Source of the DNA: Nitratireductor alexandrii
GTDB lineage: Bacteria > Pseudomonadota > Alphaproteobacteria > Rhizobiales > Rhizobiaceae
Direction: 5' to 3'
DNA: 64,000 nt
Assembly (NCBI RefSeq): GCF_004000215.1
Contig: NZ_RBVY01000011.1
Coordinates: forward strand, 32,601-96,600
Shown: positions 18,764 through 27,519 of the stretch, one piece after another
How the letters are laid out: each line of letters starts with the position of its first letter
Position numbering within the stretch: position 1 is the stretch's first letter
Position numbers and translations under genes: made by a program
Notes under the pieces: model-generated
Databases searched by the model: none
Told to the model about the DNA's origin: nothing
Seen by the model: only the letters and a program-made list of their open reading frames with translations

Positions 18764-19078
18764 GCGCGCCGCGCCGGCTCGCACGGCGCGCGAAAAATGG
18801 TCCGTCGCCCCTTCGCCGCCCTGTCGCTCTGCCGACAATCGTGGAACGCTTGATCAGGAGGTGTTGGTATAAACTAATGGTAATGTTTTCCTCCGTTTAA
18901 TGTAAGTTGACTTATTCCTTGATCAGCCTATCAATTTTGTAAGCGCACCAAGAAGAGGGCGCAGCGGGATCACAACCCGATCTGGGGTCGGCATTCCACG
19001 GCGACGATAGCAACCAGATTTCCTGGACGAAGGGCTTGGCGCTTCCGTCGAGGCGGCTGGTCGAAAAGAGTGAGCAGA
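18764..19078. other. non-coding region before the sulfatase operon
   Basis: About 315 bp without a supported gene. Its middle is AT-rich and holds the 40-bp element shared with the ABC operon (18879-18918) and, next to it, the inverted repeat TTGAT-N6-ATCAA (18919-18934). This is evidently the promoter region of the sulfatase/TRAP operon, leaving a leader of about 140 bp in which I see nothing else. Confidence 0.55.
18879..18918 (+). promoter_or_regulatory. shared 40-bp promoter element, copy A (sulfatase/TRAP operon)
   Basis: It contains GTAATGTT (18880-18887), TTTAATGT (18896-18903) and TTGACTTAT (18907-18915). An ungapped comparison with 27456-27495 gives 30 identical bases of 40. TTGACT (18907) can serve as -35 with TATCAA (18929-18934) as a -10 at 16 bp. 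The conserved part upstream of the -35 looks like an activator site, plausibly for one of the two nearby LysR proteins. Confidence 0.6.
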
Positions 19079-20737
19079 ATGCCCGCAAAGAACATTCTTT
19101 TCGTGATGTACGATCAGTTGCGCTTCGACTATCTGGGCTGCGCAGGCCATCCCCACCTGAAAACGCCGAACTTCGATCGCGTCGCCCGAAAAGGTGTCCG
19201 GTTCACGCATGCCTATGCCCAGTCGACGATCTGCGGCAGTTCGCGCATGTCCTTTTATACCGGGCGTTATGTGCATTCGCATGGCGCTGCCTGGAACGAA
19301 TTTCCGCTGCGTGTGGGCGAGATGACGCTGGGGGATCATCTGCGCAAGCAGGGAATGGAATGCTGGCTGATCGGCAAGACCCACATGCGCCCGGACAGCG
19401 AGGGGCTTGCGCGGCTGGGGATCGAGGTCGACAGCGTGATCGGCGCCCGTCAGGCCGAATGCGGGTTCGATGTTTTCGTGCGCGAAGACGGCCTCATCGC
19501 GCAGGGGCCGGAGGGCTTCTACAGCGACCAGCAGCCCTATAACGACTATCTTCGCGCCAAAGGCTACGAGGGCGAAAACCCTTGGGCCGATTTTGCCAAT
19601 GCGGGTTTCGAGGATGGCATGACGGCCAGCGGCTGGTTCATGCGCAACGCCGCCAAGCCGGCAAATATCGAAGAAAAGGACAGCGAGACCCCTTGGCTGA
19701 CGCGAGAAGCGATCGCCTTCATGGAGGGCGCGCGCCAAAAGGGCGGCAAGCCGTGGTGCGCGCATCTTTCCTACATCAAGCCGCACTGGCCCTATATCGT
19801 TCCGGCGCCCTATCACGACCTCTACGGCCCCGAACACGTCGTTGATCCGGTGCGCTCGGAGGCGGAGCGCGACAATCCCCATCCGCTTTTCAAGGCCTTC
19901 CAGCAGCAAGGATTTTCGCAGGCGTTCTCGCGCGACGAAGTTCGCCAGGCGGTCGTGCCCGCCTATATGGGGCTGATTGCGCAATGCGACACCGAGCTGG
20001 GGCGCATACTCGACTATCTCGCCGAAACCGGACAGGACCGCGACACGGTCATCGTCCTGACGTCCGACCATGGCGATTATCTGGGCGACCACTGGCTCGG
20101 CGAAAAGGACATGTTCCACGACTGCTCCGTTCGGATTCCGATGATCGTCTACGACCCGTCGCCGGAGGCGGATGCGACGCGCGGGACGAGCTGCGATGCG
20201 TTGATCGAGGCGATCGATCTCGTCGCCACCTTCATCGAGATCGCCGGCGGAAAGGTCCCGGCGCATATCGTCGAGGGGCGTTCCTTGCTGCCCTTGCTTC
20301 ACGGTGAAATCCCCGACGACTGGCGCCGGTTCGCCATCAGCGAATACAACTACGCACAGCAGCCCGTGCGCACGCGTCTGGGGGTAAGCCAGAAAGATGC
20401 GCATATGTTCATGGTGGTCGACCATGACTGGAAACTGATCCACGCCGAGGGCGGTTTCCGCCCGATGCTCTTCGATCTCAGAAACGACCCGGGCGAGCTT
20501 GTCGATCTGGGCGCCGACCCGGACAAGGCCGACATCGTCGCCATGATGTATGAGCGGCTCGCGCGGTGGGCGCGGCGCGACGCGCAGCGCGTCACGATGC
20601 CGGACGATCTGGTCGAGGCGCGTTTCGCCGAAGGGCCGCGGAAAAAGGGCATCCTGCTCGGACTCTTCGACGAAGACGAGGCGCCCGAGGAATACCGATC
20701 GTTCTACGTCAAGCCGATTTCGGCCAAGGCGGGCTGA
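19079..20737 (+). CDS. sulfatase / phosphonate monoester hydrolase family enzyme
   Basis: A 552-residue alkaline-phosphatase-superfamily hydrolase. YDQLRFD (Asp12, Gln13), HLSYIKPHWPY and TSDHGDYLGDHW supply metal and substrate ligands in the arrangement of the rhizobial phosphonate monoester hydrolase, so sulfate esters, phosphodiesters or phosphonates could be substrates. The nucleophile motif is CGSSR (Cys52-Arg56). The formylglycine-generating motif is normally CxPxR or CxAxR; Ser54 replaces Pro/Ala, which may affect maturation. No signal peptide is visible, so it should be cytoplasmic. A GTG nine bases upstream is an alternative start. The TRAP importer starts 80 bp downstream, implying that the ester is imported and then cleaved. 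Confidence 0.85.
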   Translation: MPAKNILFVMYDQLRFDYLGCAGHPHLKTPNFDRVARKGVRFTHAYAQSTICGSSRMSFYTGRYVHSHGAAWNEFPLRVGEMTLGDHLRKQGMECWLIGKTHMRPDSEGLARLGIEVDSVIGARQAECGFDVFVREDGLIAQGPEGFYSDQQPYNDYLRAKGYEGENPWADFANAGFEDGMTASGWFMRNAAKPANIEEKDSETPWLTREAIAFMEGARQKGGKPWCAHLSYIKPHWPYIVPAPYHDLYGPEHVVDPVRSEAERDNPHPLFKAFQQQGFSQAFSRDEVRQAVVPAYMGLIAQCDTELGRILDYLAETGQDRDTVIVLTSDHGDYLGDHWLGEKDMFHDCSVRIPMIVYDPSPEADATRGTSCDALIEAIDLVATFIEIAGGKVPAHIVEGRSLLPLLHGEIPDDWRRFAISEYNYAQQPVRTRLGVSQKDAHMFMVVDHDWKLIHAEGGFRPMLFDLRNDPGELVDLGADPDKADIVAMMYERLARWARRDAQRVTMPDDLVEARFAEGPRKKGILLGLFDEDEAPEEYRSFYVKPISAKAG

Positions 20738-20817
20738 GTTGTCCGCCGCATCGCCCGTCGAAACCCGGTTCTAGACCATCGACACCAACCCCAAAACCAA
20801 AAGAAAGGGAACGAAAG

Positions 20818-21846
20818 ATGATCGGGGAGAAACTCAAGACGTCACTTGCGGTCTTCACATTGGCAATGGCCACGTTGAATGTGTCGGCGGCGGCCGCGGA
20901 AACGAAGTTGTTGTTCTCGACCTTTTTTCCGATGACCCATCCGCTGGTCGCCGACGTTCTCAAGCCCTGGGCCGATGCGGTGGAGGAGGAGACCAAGGGC
21001 GAGGTCGTCATCGAATTTTCCGCTGCAAGTCTCGCGCCGCCTCCCGAGCAGTTGGATATGGTGCAGAACGGGGTCGCCGACATTACGGTGCAATATTCGT
21101 CCGTGGTGCCCAACCGGCTCACCTCGCTGATGATGACGGAGTTGCCGAACCCGCACAAGACGACGGACGCGACGTCTGTGGCGCTGTGGCGAACCTACGA
21201 GAAGTACTTTTCCGCGGCCGACGAGATGAAGGGCGTGAAGCTGCTGTCGCTGTTCACGCTCGCGCCGCAGGCATTGTTCAGCCTGAGCGAAACGCCGCCG
21301 CAGAGCGTGGAAGAACTCAAGGCGCTGAAACTCGCCACGACGCCCGGCATGGCGGCGACCGCCTGGGGCTCGATCACGCCCGGTGTCGTGGCCGGGCCTG
21401 CGTTCAGATATTTCGAAGTCGTGTCCAAGGGCATGGTGGATGCCTATGTGGCCTTCACCCCGATCGAGGTCATCAGCTTCAACCTGTCGCGCTATACGAA
21501 ATCGATCGCGGGGCTGGGCGAACTGACGACGGCCGGCAGCTTCGCACTGGTGATGAATGAACGCGCCTGGCGCCGCCTGTCCGAGGAAAATCGTGCCGCG
21601 CTCGAATCGCTGTCGGGCGAGGCGTTTTCGCGCAGGCTCGCAGCCGTGGAAGCGGCAAACAACCGGGTGATCGAGGACCTGAAGAAGGACGGGGTGGTCT
21701 TTTCGACGATTTCCGACGAGTTCTCGGCCGATCTCGGCGAAGCGTTCCAGTTTCTCCAGGAGGACTGGATCCAGAAGGTTTCGGACAAGGGCATCGATGG
21801 CGCTGCGGCGATCGAATATTATCGCGATCTCCTGAAGTCCCTGTGA
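20818..21846 (+). CDS. TRAP transporter substrate-binding protein (DctP type)
   Basis: A 342-residue periplasmic binding protein. A signal peptide ends near residue 28 (VSAAAAET). The body is the DctP fold: FPMTHPLVADVLKPWADAV at the start, GVADITVQY, and a central ALKLATTPG region where carboxylate-binding TRAP proteins carry their key Arg (here the PGMAATAWG segment differs, so the ligand is unclear). AGGGA lies before the ATG. It is followed by DctQ and DctM genes, making a complete importer downstream of the sulfatase-like gene. Confidence 0.88.
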   Translation: MIGEKLKTSLAVFTLAMATLNVSAAAAETKLLFSTFFPMTHPLVADVLKPWADAVEEETKGEVVIEFSAASLAPPPEQLDMVQNGVADITVQYSSVVPNRLTSLMMTELPNPHKTTDATSVALWRTYEKYFSAADEMKGVKLLSLFTLAPQALFSLSETPPQSVEELKALKLATTPGMAATAWGSITPGVVAGPAFRYFEVVSKGMVDAYVAFTPIEVISFNLSRYTKSIAGLGELTTAGSFALVMNERAWRRLSEENRAALESLSGEAFSRRLAAVEAANNRVIEDLKKDGVVFSTISDEFSADLGEAFQFLQEDWIQKVSDKGIDGAAAIEYYRDLLKSL

Positions 21847-22077
21847 CCGGCCGTTGACATCCAGCGGTCTCGATGGAGGGGCAGACCGATCGCGCCCCTC
21901 CTGCGGTGGTCGTCGACCTCCGATTGGCCGCCTGAACGCAACGCCCTCCGTCAAGCATGTCCCCCCTCAACGCTAAGGCGACGTCATGTCTCTACCTCTC
22001 GATCCTCGATGCGATATCTTCCAGCACTATCGCGGCCGGTGCGCACGGCCCGGGATGCCGGCGGGATGCGCGGTGTC

Positions 22078-22617
22078 ATGAGTTCGCCGATGCCGTTTTC
22101 CTTCGCGCGCAAGGCACAGAGCCTGGCGCGTCTGCTCCTGATCGGTTCGGGTGGATGCCTGCTGATCATGATCGCCATTACCGTGATCGATGTGATCGGG
22201 CGTTATGTCTTCCACCGGTCCTTGCCGGGAGCGGTGGAGCTGGTCAGTTTTTCGCTCGCCGTCGCCGTGTCGCTGTCGCTTCCCGCAGTGACCCTGCGCC
22301 GTGGCCATATCATGCTGACCCTGTTCGAAGGGCCGCCGACCAGCCTGCGCGAACGGATCAGGATGGTCGTCGTTTCGCTGGTGTCGGCCGTGGTGGCGGG
22401 CGTGCTGGCGTTGTTGATGTGGCGACACGCGACGGAGGCGGCCGAATTCGAGGATGTGATCGGCTATCTCGAACTCCCGGTCGCGCCGATCGTCTATGTT
22501 TTCTCCCTCACGAGCGGTGCCATGGCCGCAATCTTCCTGGCAGCGACGCTGCGCGCCTTGGGCAACGGTGAGGCCGTCGACGCCGAGGCCGAACCTGCCG
22601 GGGAGACGCCGGCATGA
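22078..22617 (+). CDS. TRAP transporter small membrane subunit (DctQ type)
   Basis: A protein of about 179 residues with four predicted helices: near 16-38, 50-70, 93-115 and 130-150. It contains the DctQ feature VIDVIGRYVFHRSLPGAVEL. The start is uncertain: in-frame ATGs occur at 22009, 22066, 22078 and 22090 and none has a strong ribosome binding site; 22078 was taken because the hydrophobic fold begins shortly after. The 230 bp before it hold nothing obvious. Its stop overlaps the DctM start by four bases. Confidence 0.85.
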   Translation: MSSPMPFSFARKAQSLARLLLIGSGGCLLIMIAITVIDVIGRYVFHRSLPGAVELVSFSLAVAVSLSLPAVTLRRGHIMLTLFEGPPTSLRERIRMVVVSLVSAVVAGVLALLMWRHATEAAEFEDVIGYLELPVAPIVYVFSLTSGAMAAIFLAATLRALGNGEAVDAEAEPAGETPA

Positions 22618-23909
22618 CCGCTTCCCTCATCGGGTTCGCAGCCCTTTTCGTACTCAGTTTCATCGGCGTTCCCCTTGCCGTCGCGCTGTTGCTCGTAGGA
22701 ACGGTCGGATTTGCCTATTTTCGCGGCTGGGAGGCCTCCAGCGCCGTCGTCGGCACGCAGCTCACCGACGCGATTTCGAGCTACGGCTTTTCGGTCATTC
22801 CGTTGTTTGTGCTGATGGGCGCCTTCATCTACCGCGCCGGGCTGGCGGGCGATCTTTTCGCGGCGGCGCGCGCGTGGCTCGGACATTATCGCGGAGGGAT
22901 CGCCCACGCCACGATCGGCGCCAGCGGTGCGTTCTCGGCCGTCTCGGGCAGCTCGGTCGCCACCGCCGCCACGATCTCGCGCGTGTCGCTGCCCGAACTC
23001 AAGCGCTACGGCTATCGCGACAGCTTTGCCTGCGCAGCGGTCGCGGCGGGCGGTACGCTGGGTATCCTGATTCCGCCGAGCGTGCCGCTGGTGCTGTACG
23101 GGATCATCACCGAAAACGACATCGCCGCGCTTTTCATGGCGGCTTTGGTCCCTGGCCTCATGCTGGCGCTGCTTTACATGCTCGCCGCCTGGCTGATGGT
23201 ATATTTCCGTCCCGACATGGGCCGCCCGGCGGAAGCCTTGCCGATGCGCGACAAGGCCCGGAGCCTGAAAAAGACCTGGATGGTCGCCGCACTGTTCCTG
23301 CTTGTGCTGGGGGGCATGTATTCCGGCGTCTTCACACCCACCGAAGCCGCAGGTTGCGGCGCGGCGGGCGCGCTGGTGATGATGGCGATCCGCGGTTGCG
23401 CAAACCGCACCCAGATTGGAGAGGCGCTGGTCGACACGATGATGACCACCGGCTCGCTGCTTCTGGTCATGGGGGCCGCGCTTGTCTTCAACAATTTCCT
23501 CACCATCGCCGGGCTGACGGCGCAGCTCGTGCAATGGATCCAGGCGCTGAACGTTCCGCCGGTCGGCGTGATCGTCGGCATCTGCGTGATCTATATCCTG
23601 CTCGGCTGCGTTTTCGACAGTCTTGCCGCGATGGTGCTGACGGTTCCGGTGTTCACGCCGCTGGTGGTGGGGCTCGGCTACGATCCCATCTGGTTCGGCG
23701 TGATCGTCGCGCTGGTGGTAGAACTCGGCCTGATCACGCCGCCACTGGGCATGAACGTGTTCATCGTCCAACGTCTGGCGCCCGGCCGGGTGACGATCTG
23801 GCAGGTCTTCGGGGCGATGACGATTTTCGTGGCGGCGAACTTGGTTGCCGTCGTCTTGCTGATATTGTTCCCGCCGCTGGCGACGTTCTTGCCGGATATC
23901 CTGAACTGA
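22614..23909 (+). CDS. TRAP transporter large permease (DctM type)
   Basis: A 431-residue polytopic protein that carries out sodium-coupled uptake with DctP and DctQ. Typical DctM segments are present: IPLFVLMGAFIYRAGLAGDL, ATIGASGAFSAVSGSSVATA, GGTLGILIPPSVPLVLYG and ELGLITPPLGMNVFIVQ. Length is as expected. It is the last gene of the sulfatase-dctPQM unit and is followed by a hairpin and then the convergent CoA-transferase gene. Confidence 0.92.
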   Translation: MTASLIGFAALFVLSFIGVPLAVALLLVGTVGFAYFRGWEASSAVVGTQLTDAISSYGFSVIPLFVLMGAFIYRAGLAGDLFAAARAWLGHYRGGIAHATIGASGAFSAVSGSSVATAATISRVSLPELKRYGYRDSFACAAVAAGGTLGILIPPSVPLVLYGIITENDIAALFMAALVPGLMLALLYMLAAWLMVYFRPDMGRPAEALPMRDKARSLKKTWMVAALFLLVLGGMYSGVFTPTEAAGCGAAGALVMMAIRGCANRTQIGEALVDTMMTTGSLLLVMGAALVFNNFLTIAGLTAQLVQWIQALNVPPVGVIVGICVIYILLGCVFDSLAAMVLTVPVFTPLVVGLGYDPIWFGVIVALVVELGLITPPLGMNVFIVQRLAPGRVTIWQVFGAMTIFVAANLVAVVLLILFPPLATFLPDILN

Positions 23910-23924
23910 ACCGGCACGGCGGTC

Positions 23925-23943
23925 GGCCGTTGCAAAAACGGCC
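23925..23943. terminator. hairpin between convergent genes, possible terminator
   Basis: GGCCGTT (23925-23931), loop GCAAA, AACGGCC (23937-23943): a perfect 7-bp stem in the 45-bp gap between the DctM stop and the CoA-transferase stop. No run of T follows on either strand, so a Rho-independent terminator is only possible. Confidence 0.4.
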
Positions 23944-23954
23944 CCGCCGGCCGG

Positions 23955-25115
23955 TCAATCCCGGCGCGGCTCGACGTTGGCGCCACGCCGCGTCGGCGCG
24001 AATTCCTCCCGCACCTGCCTGGTATGGGCACCCAGGGCCGGCACGCGCCCGAAATCGGGCACCTTCCCGTCGACGACGGCGCCCGGCGCCAGAAGACGGA
24101 CCGGGCCGGTGGGGGTCTCGGCCTCGACGTAGCGGTTCTGCGGATGCCGGACCAGGTCTTCCATCGCGTTGACCAGGCCGCTGGCAATGCCGGCCTGGCG
24201 CAGCAGGTCCGAAAGCGCGTGCGCGCCATGACGGGAGAACACGCCTTCGATGATCTCGTTCAAGGCGGCCCGGTTGGCGACCCGGTTGGAATTGGTGTCG
24301 AAACGAGGGTCGCTGGCCAGGTCCGGCCACTCCAGCACGGTTTCGCAGAACTTCGCCCATTCGCGCTCGTTCTGGATCGAGAACAGGACTTCCTTCCCGT
24401 CGGCGCCGGCATAGGCGCCGTAAGGTGCGATCGTGGGATGGTTCAGGCCGTTTCTGTCCGGCGATTTGCCGCCATAGGCATATTGCAGGTAAGGCACGTT
24501 CATCCAGTCGGCCAAGGCGTGGAACAGGCTGACGGAGATGTGGCGCCCCTTGCCGGTGCGGTGGCGGGCGATCAGCGCCTGCAGCACCGCCTGGTGCGCC
24601 GTCATCCCGCAGGCAATGTCACAGACCGAAACGCCGACCCTGGCCGGGCCCGCCTGGTTGCCGGTAATCGACGAAAGGCCGCTTTCGGCCTGAACCAGGA
24701 GGTCGTAGGCCTTGCGCTGCCTGTAGGGGCCTTCTTCGCCGTAGCCGGAAATGGAGACGGTGATCAGGCGCGGGTTTTCGGTCCGCAGCCGTTCGGGCGC
24801 GAAACCCAGACGGTCGATCGCCCCCGGCGCCAGGTTCTGTATGAAGACGTCCGCTTTTTGCACCACGGCTTCCAGAACGGTCTTGTCCGCCTCGTTGCGC
24901 AGGTCGAGGCAAACCGATTCCTTGCCCCTGTTGAGCCAGACGAAATAGGCGCTTTCGCCATGGACGAGATGGTCGTACTCGCGCGCGAAATCACCCTCGG
25001 GACGTTCGACCTTGATCACTCTCGCGCCGGCTTCGGCCAAACGGCCCGACAGGTACGGCGCCGCGACGGCTTGCTCGATTGAGACGACCAGAAGGCCCTC
25101 CAGATCACCCGACAT
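23955..25115 (-). CDS. class III (CaiB/BaiF) CoA transferase
   Basis: A 386-residue family III CoA transferase. It would move CoA between acyl-CoA and a free carboxylic acid. The N-terminal EQAVAAPYLSGRLAEAGARV and IKVERPEGD segments, the region YDLLVQAESGL and the SVCDIACGM motif with the expected catalytic aspartate (Asp166) are all in place. GGGAG is eight bases before the ATG. It lies downstream of two LysR genes on the same strand with a 288-bp gap. The donor and acceptor acids cannot be deduced; context suggests a product of the neighbouring catabolic genes. Confidence 0.87.
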   Translation of the reverse strand: MSGDLEGLLVVSIEQAVAAPYLSGRLAEAGARVIKVERPEGDFAREYDHLVHGESAYFVWLNRGKESVCLDLRNEADKTVLEAVVQKADVFIQNLAPGAIDRLGFAPERLRTENPRLITVSISGYGEEGPYRQRKAYDLLVQAESGLSSITGNQAGPARVGVSVCDIACGMTAHQAVLQALIARHRTGKGRHISVSLFHALADWMNVPYLQYAYGGKSPDRNGLNHPTIAPYGAYAGADGKEVLFSIQNEREWAKFCETVLEWPDLASDPRFDTNSNRVANRAALNEIIEGVFSRHGAHALSDLLRQAGIASGLVNAMEDLVRHPQNRYVEAETPTGPVRLLAPGAVVDGKVPDFGRVPALGAHTRQVREEFAPTRRGANVEPRRD

Positions 25116-25178
25116 GGCAAGGCTCCCGTTTTGTTCGATGTGTCGGGCTTTCTGACACGGCGCGGGCCGAACCGGGAT

Positions 25179-25215
25179 ATAGGTTTAAACGGGCGCGACC
25201 ATCGAAAAAACCTAT
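25179..25215. promoter_or_regulatory. inverted repeat before the CoA-transferase gene
   Basis: ATAGGTTT (25179-25186) and AAACCTAT (25208-25215) form perfect 8-bp arms 21 bp apart. The arms lie 64-100 bp upstream of the CoA-transferase start, in the 288-bp gap after the LysR gene. It could be an operator for its promoter. The rest of the gap shows nothing else. Confidence 0.4.
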
Positions 25216-25403
25216 GCCGTCGCGCGAATGAGAACATGGCCGTGGGCACGACCCGGCCGTCAGGGCGGCGGCTATTTGAGGTGTCTCAGGCGAAGTGGAA
25301 GCCGGTTCGCCGTTCAAAGTCGCTTTGGAAGATTGAATCACTGCCGGTCCGCGAATCCGTGAAAAAGCAAAAACGGCGTCCAAAGGCTGCGCGCGCTGCG
25401 GGC

Positions 25404-26351
25404 TCAGCCCGTGTCCCCGACAAGTTCGCCTTCCCAGATATCGCGCCGGACCATCTCGCGGGCGACATCGAGCGTAAGCGCCTCGACGGACGCGCATGCG
25501 CGGGTTTGTATCCGGGCCGGATTGCGGACCAGATAGACGGGGCGCGCGATGACGGGTCCCACGATCGGCGCCTTCAGCAGGCGGCCGGCTTCGACGAAGT
25601 CTTGACAGGCGGCCGGGGCGAAGATCGAGTAGCCGGAGCCGCGCGCGACCAGTTCCTTGATCTGCGTCATCGCGTCCAGCTCCGTCATGATGCACAGAGA
25701 GACGCCGCTTTCGGCCGCCGCGTCCTCGACGACGCTGCGCAGGCCGTGTGGCTCTCCGGGTAGGACGAGCTCGATTCTCTCGAGATCGCGCAAGCGCACC
25801 GGTGTTCCGGGCGCCGTCTTGAGCGGCCAGGCATCCGGCGCGGAAAAGAAATAAAGTCGCTCGTCGAGGACGTGCGTGGCGCTGAAATGGTCGACCCCGT
25901 TCAAGTCGTAGAGAAAGCCGATATCGACCGTCTCGTCGTCGATCCATGTCTTGATGAAGCCGCTCATCGCCTCGCTGACCCGGAGCCTGACGTCGGGAAG
26001 CTCGACGCGTATCGTTTCGGCCAGCGGCACCGACATCACCATCGACACCGAGGACGGCATGCCGAAACGCACATGGCCGCGTATATGGGTGGACAGTTCG
26101 CGCATCTCGAAGACGCAGCGCTCGAGCCTGCTGCAGATTTCCGTTGCGTGGCGCAGCAGCACCTCTCCTTCGGGCGTCAAAACGGATCCGCGCGACGAGC
26201 GTTCGACCAGCCTGACATCCAGCTCCCGCTCCATGTTGACCAGATGCTGGGACAGCGAGGGTTGCGCGATGCGCAGTCTTTGCGCCGCGGCCGACAGGGA
26301 CCGGGCCTCGGCGATCGCCATGAAATATCGAAGCTGACGAATGTCCATCAT
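25404..26351 (-). CDS. LysR-family transcriptional regulator
   Basis: A 315-residue LysR protein. The N-terminal winged helix (about 3-62) reads RQLRYFMAIAEARSLSAAAQ, then IAQPSLSQHLVNMERELDVR, with LVERSSRGSVLTPEGEVLL as the wing. The effector domain occupies about 95-300. It lies 90 bp downstream of a second LysR gene on the same strand and upstream of the CoA transferase. A pair of LysR genes facing a transporter operon suggests control of the adjoining catabolic genes in response to the imported substrate or an intermediate. Confidence 0.9.
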   Translation of the reverse strand: MMDIRQLRYFMAIAEARSLSAAAQRLRIAQPSLSQHLVNMERELDVRLVERSSRGSVLTPEGEVLLRHATEICSRLERCVFEMRELSTHIRGHVRFGMPSSVSMVMSVPLAETIRVELPDVRLRVSEAMSGFIKTWIDDETVDIGFLYDLNGVDHFSATHVLDERLYFFSAPDAWPLKTAPGTPVRLRDLERIELVLPGEPHGLRSVVEDAAAESGVSLCIMTELDAMTQIKELVARGSGYSIFAPAACQDFVEAGRLLKAPIVGPVIARPVYLVRNPARIQTRACASVEALTLDVAREMVRRDIWEGELVGDTG

Positions 26352-26441
26352 GGCATGTCCGGGCTTGGCCGGGCGCGCGGACCTGCCCGCCCGTCTGCCG
26401 CGTCGATCGCAACGGAGAACCTTGCGGCGGGTGACGGCCGT

Positions 26442-27413
26442 TCAGCCACCGGTCGCGTTCCGGCCGGACCGGGGGGCCGGGCCGAGGCCACGGCATACCT
26501 CCCGCAATATTTCGAGGACGAGCTGATGGGATTCCGAATAGCGGCGATCGGCAAGCCATATCAGGCCCAGGCGCAATTGAACGTCGGGAACCGGGATGGG
26601 CAGGATGGTGACGACTCCCAGCCGCTCGAAATACTGCCCCAGGGAATTGGAAACGAAACCGATCGAGTCCGTATGCTGGATCGCTCCGACGACCACCATC
26701 GTGGAAACGGTCTCCACCCGCCGTGCCTCGATCGTCACGTCCTCGGCGGCGAGAAAGGCGTCGATCGGCAAGCGGGTGGTCGCCGAGGACGGGGGTAGGA
26801 TTAGGGGAAACTGCGCCACGTCCTCCCACGATAGTCTTTTGACGCGTTCCAGGGGATGTCCCCTGCGGACGGCGACGGCGAGCGGATCCTCGATCAGGAG
26901 TTCGCTGCGAAATTCGGCCGACATCGGCGCGTTCGGCAGCAGGCCCAGAACGAAATCAGCATCCCCCGCGCGAAGCGACGGCAACAGGCGGTCCATCGTC
27001 CCTTCCGTGATGCGGATATTGGTGGAGGAGGCGATGCTTTCCAGCCGGGCGATGAATTGGGGAATGATCACGACGGAGGCGGTGGGCAGGACGCCGAGGG
27101 AGATGCGGCTGACGCGGTTCTCGGCGATCTCGCGGAGTTGGGTCTGCGCTTCGCTCAGTTGCCCGAGAATGTCGCGCGCGTGGCGGATCAGGCTCGCTCC
27201 CAGCATCGTCGGTTCCATGCCGCGGTTCGTGCGGTGGAACAGTTTGAGGCCGAGGCCGGCTTCGAGGCCCGACAGTGTCTTCGATACTGCAGGCTGGGTC
27301 ACGTTGAGATAGGCCGCGACGCGCTTGACGTTGCGATAATCGTCCAGGGCCACGAGGATGCGCATGTGGCGGAAGTTCATGTGATCGCGAAAGAATCGCT
27401 CGATTGCCAGCAT
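26442..27413 (-). CDS. LysR-family transcriptional regulator, divergent from the ABC importer
   Basis: A 323-residue LysR protein. The winged-helix part begins near residue 12: MNFRHMRILVALDDYRNVKR, then YLNVTQPAVSKTLSGLEAGL and LFHRTNRGMEPT. The remainder is a two-subdomain effector-binding region. GGAGG sits seven bases before the ATG at 27413, which fixes this start although residue 12 is another Met. It is divergent from the sugar-type ABC operon across 132 bp that contain the shared 40-bp element and a long dyad, the classical layout for a LysR protein that represses itself and activates its neighbour. Confidence 0.9.
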   Translation of the reverse strand: MLAIERFFRDHMNFRHMRILVALDDYRNVKRVAAYLNVTQPAVSKTLSGLEAGLGLKLFHRTNRGMEPTMLGASLIRHARDILGQLSEAQTQLREIAENRVSRISLGVLPTASVVIIPQFIARLESIASSTNIRITEGTMDRLLPSLRAGDADFVLGLLPNAPMSAEFRSELLIEDPLAVAVRRGHPLERVKRLSWEDVAQFPLILPPSSATTRLPIDAFLAAEDVTIEARRVETVSTMVVVGAIQHTDSIGFVSNSLGQYFERLGVVTILPIPVPDVQLRLGLIWLADRRYSESHQLVLEILREVCRGLGPAPRSGRNATGG

Positions 27414-27445
27414 CTAAGGTCCTCCCAGTCCCCGGCCATACTGAT

Positions 27446-27519
27446 ATGAGAGATTCGTAATGTTATTCCGATTTTAATGTCAATTGACTTATCCCTATCG
27501 CTGTCGAAAAATCTCTCAT
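27446..27519. promoter_or_regulatory. extended dyad in the LysR/ABC divergent promoter
   Basis: Perfect 10-bp inverted arms ATGAGAGATT (27446-27455) and AATCTCTCAT (27510-27519) surround a central palindrome GTCAATTGAC (27479-27488) almost exactly at the midpoint. The arms are about six helical turns apart, as expected for a LysR tetramer contacting two sites. This is an inference from symmetry. Confidence 0.5.
27456..27495 (+). promoter_or_regulatory. shared 40-bp promoter element, copy B (ABC operon)
   Basis: GTAATGTT (27457-27464), TTTAATGT (27473-27480) and TTGACTTAT (27484-27492) correspond to copy A at 18879-18918 with 30 of 40 bases identical and the same spacing. TTGACT can act as -35 with AAAAAT (27507-27512) as a weak -10 at 17 bp, 62 bp before the binding-protein start. 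Confidence 0.6.

Noticed and set aside
16424-18838. A long minus-strand frame opposite sbcC
   Set aside because: Antisense of a coiled-coil gene; no domain features, and sbcC motifs are complete.
18919-18934. TTGAT-N6-ATCAA as an FNR site before the sulfatase gene
   Set aside because: FNR sites need four bases between the half-sites; six would place the halves on different faces. Recorded only as an inverted repeat.
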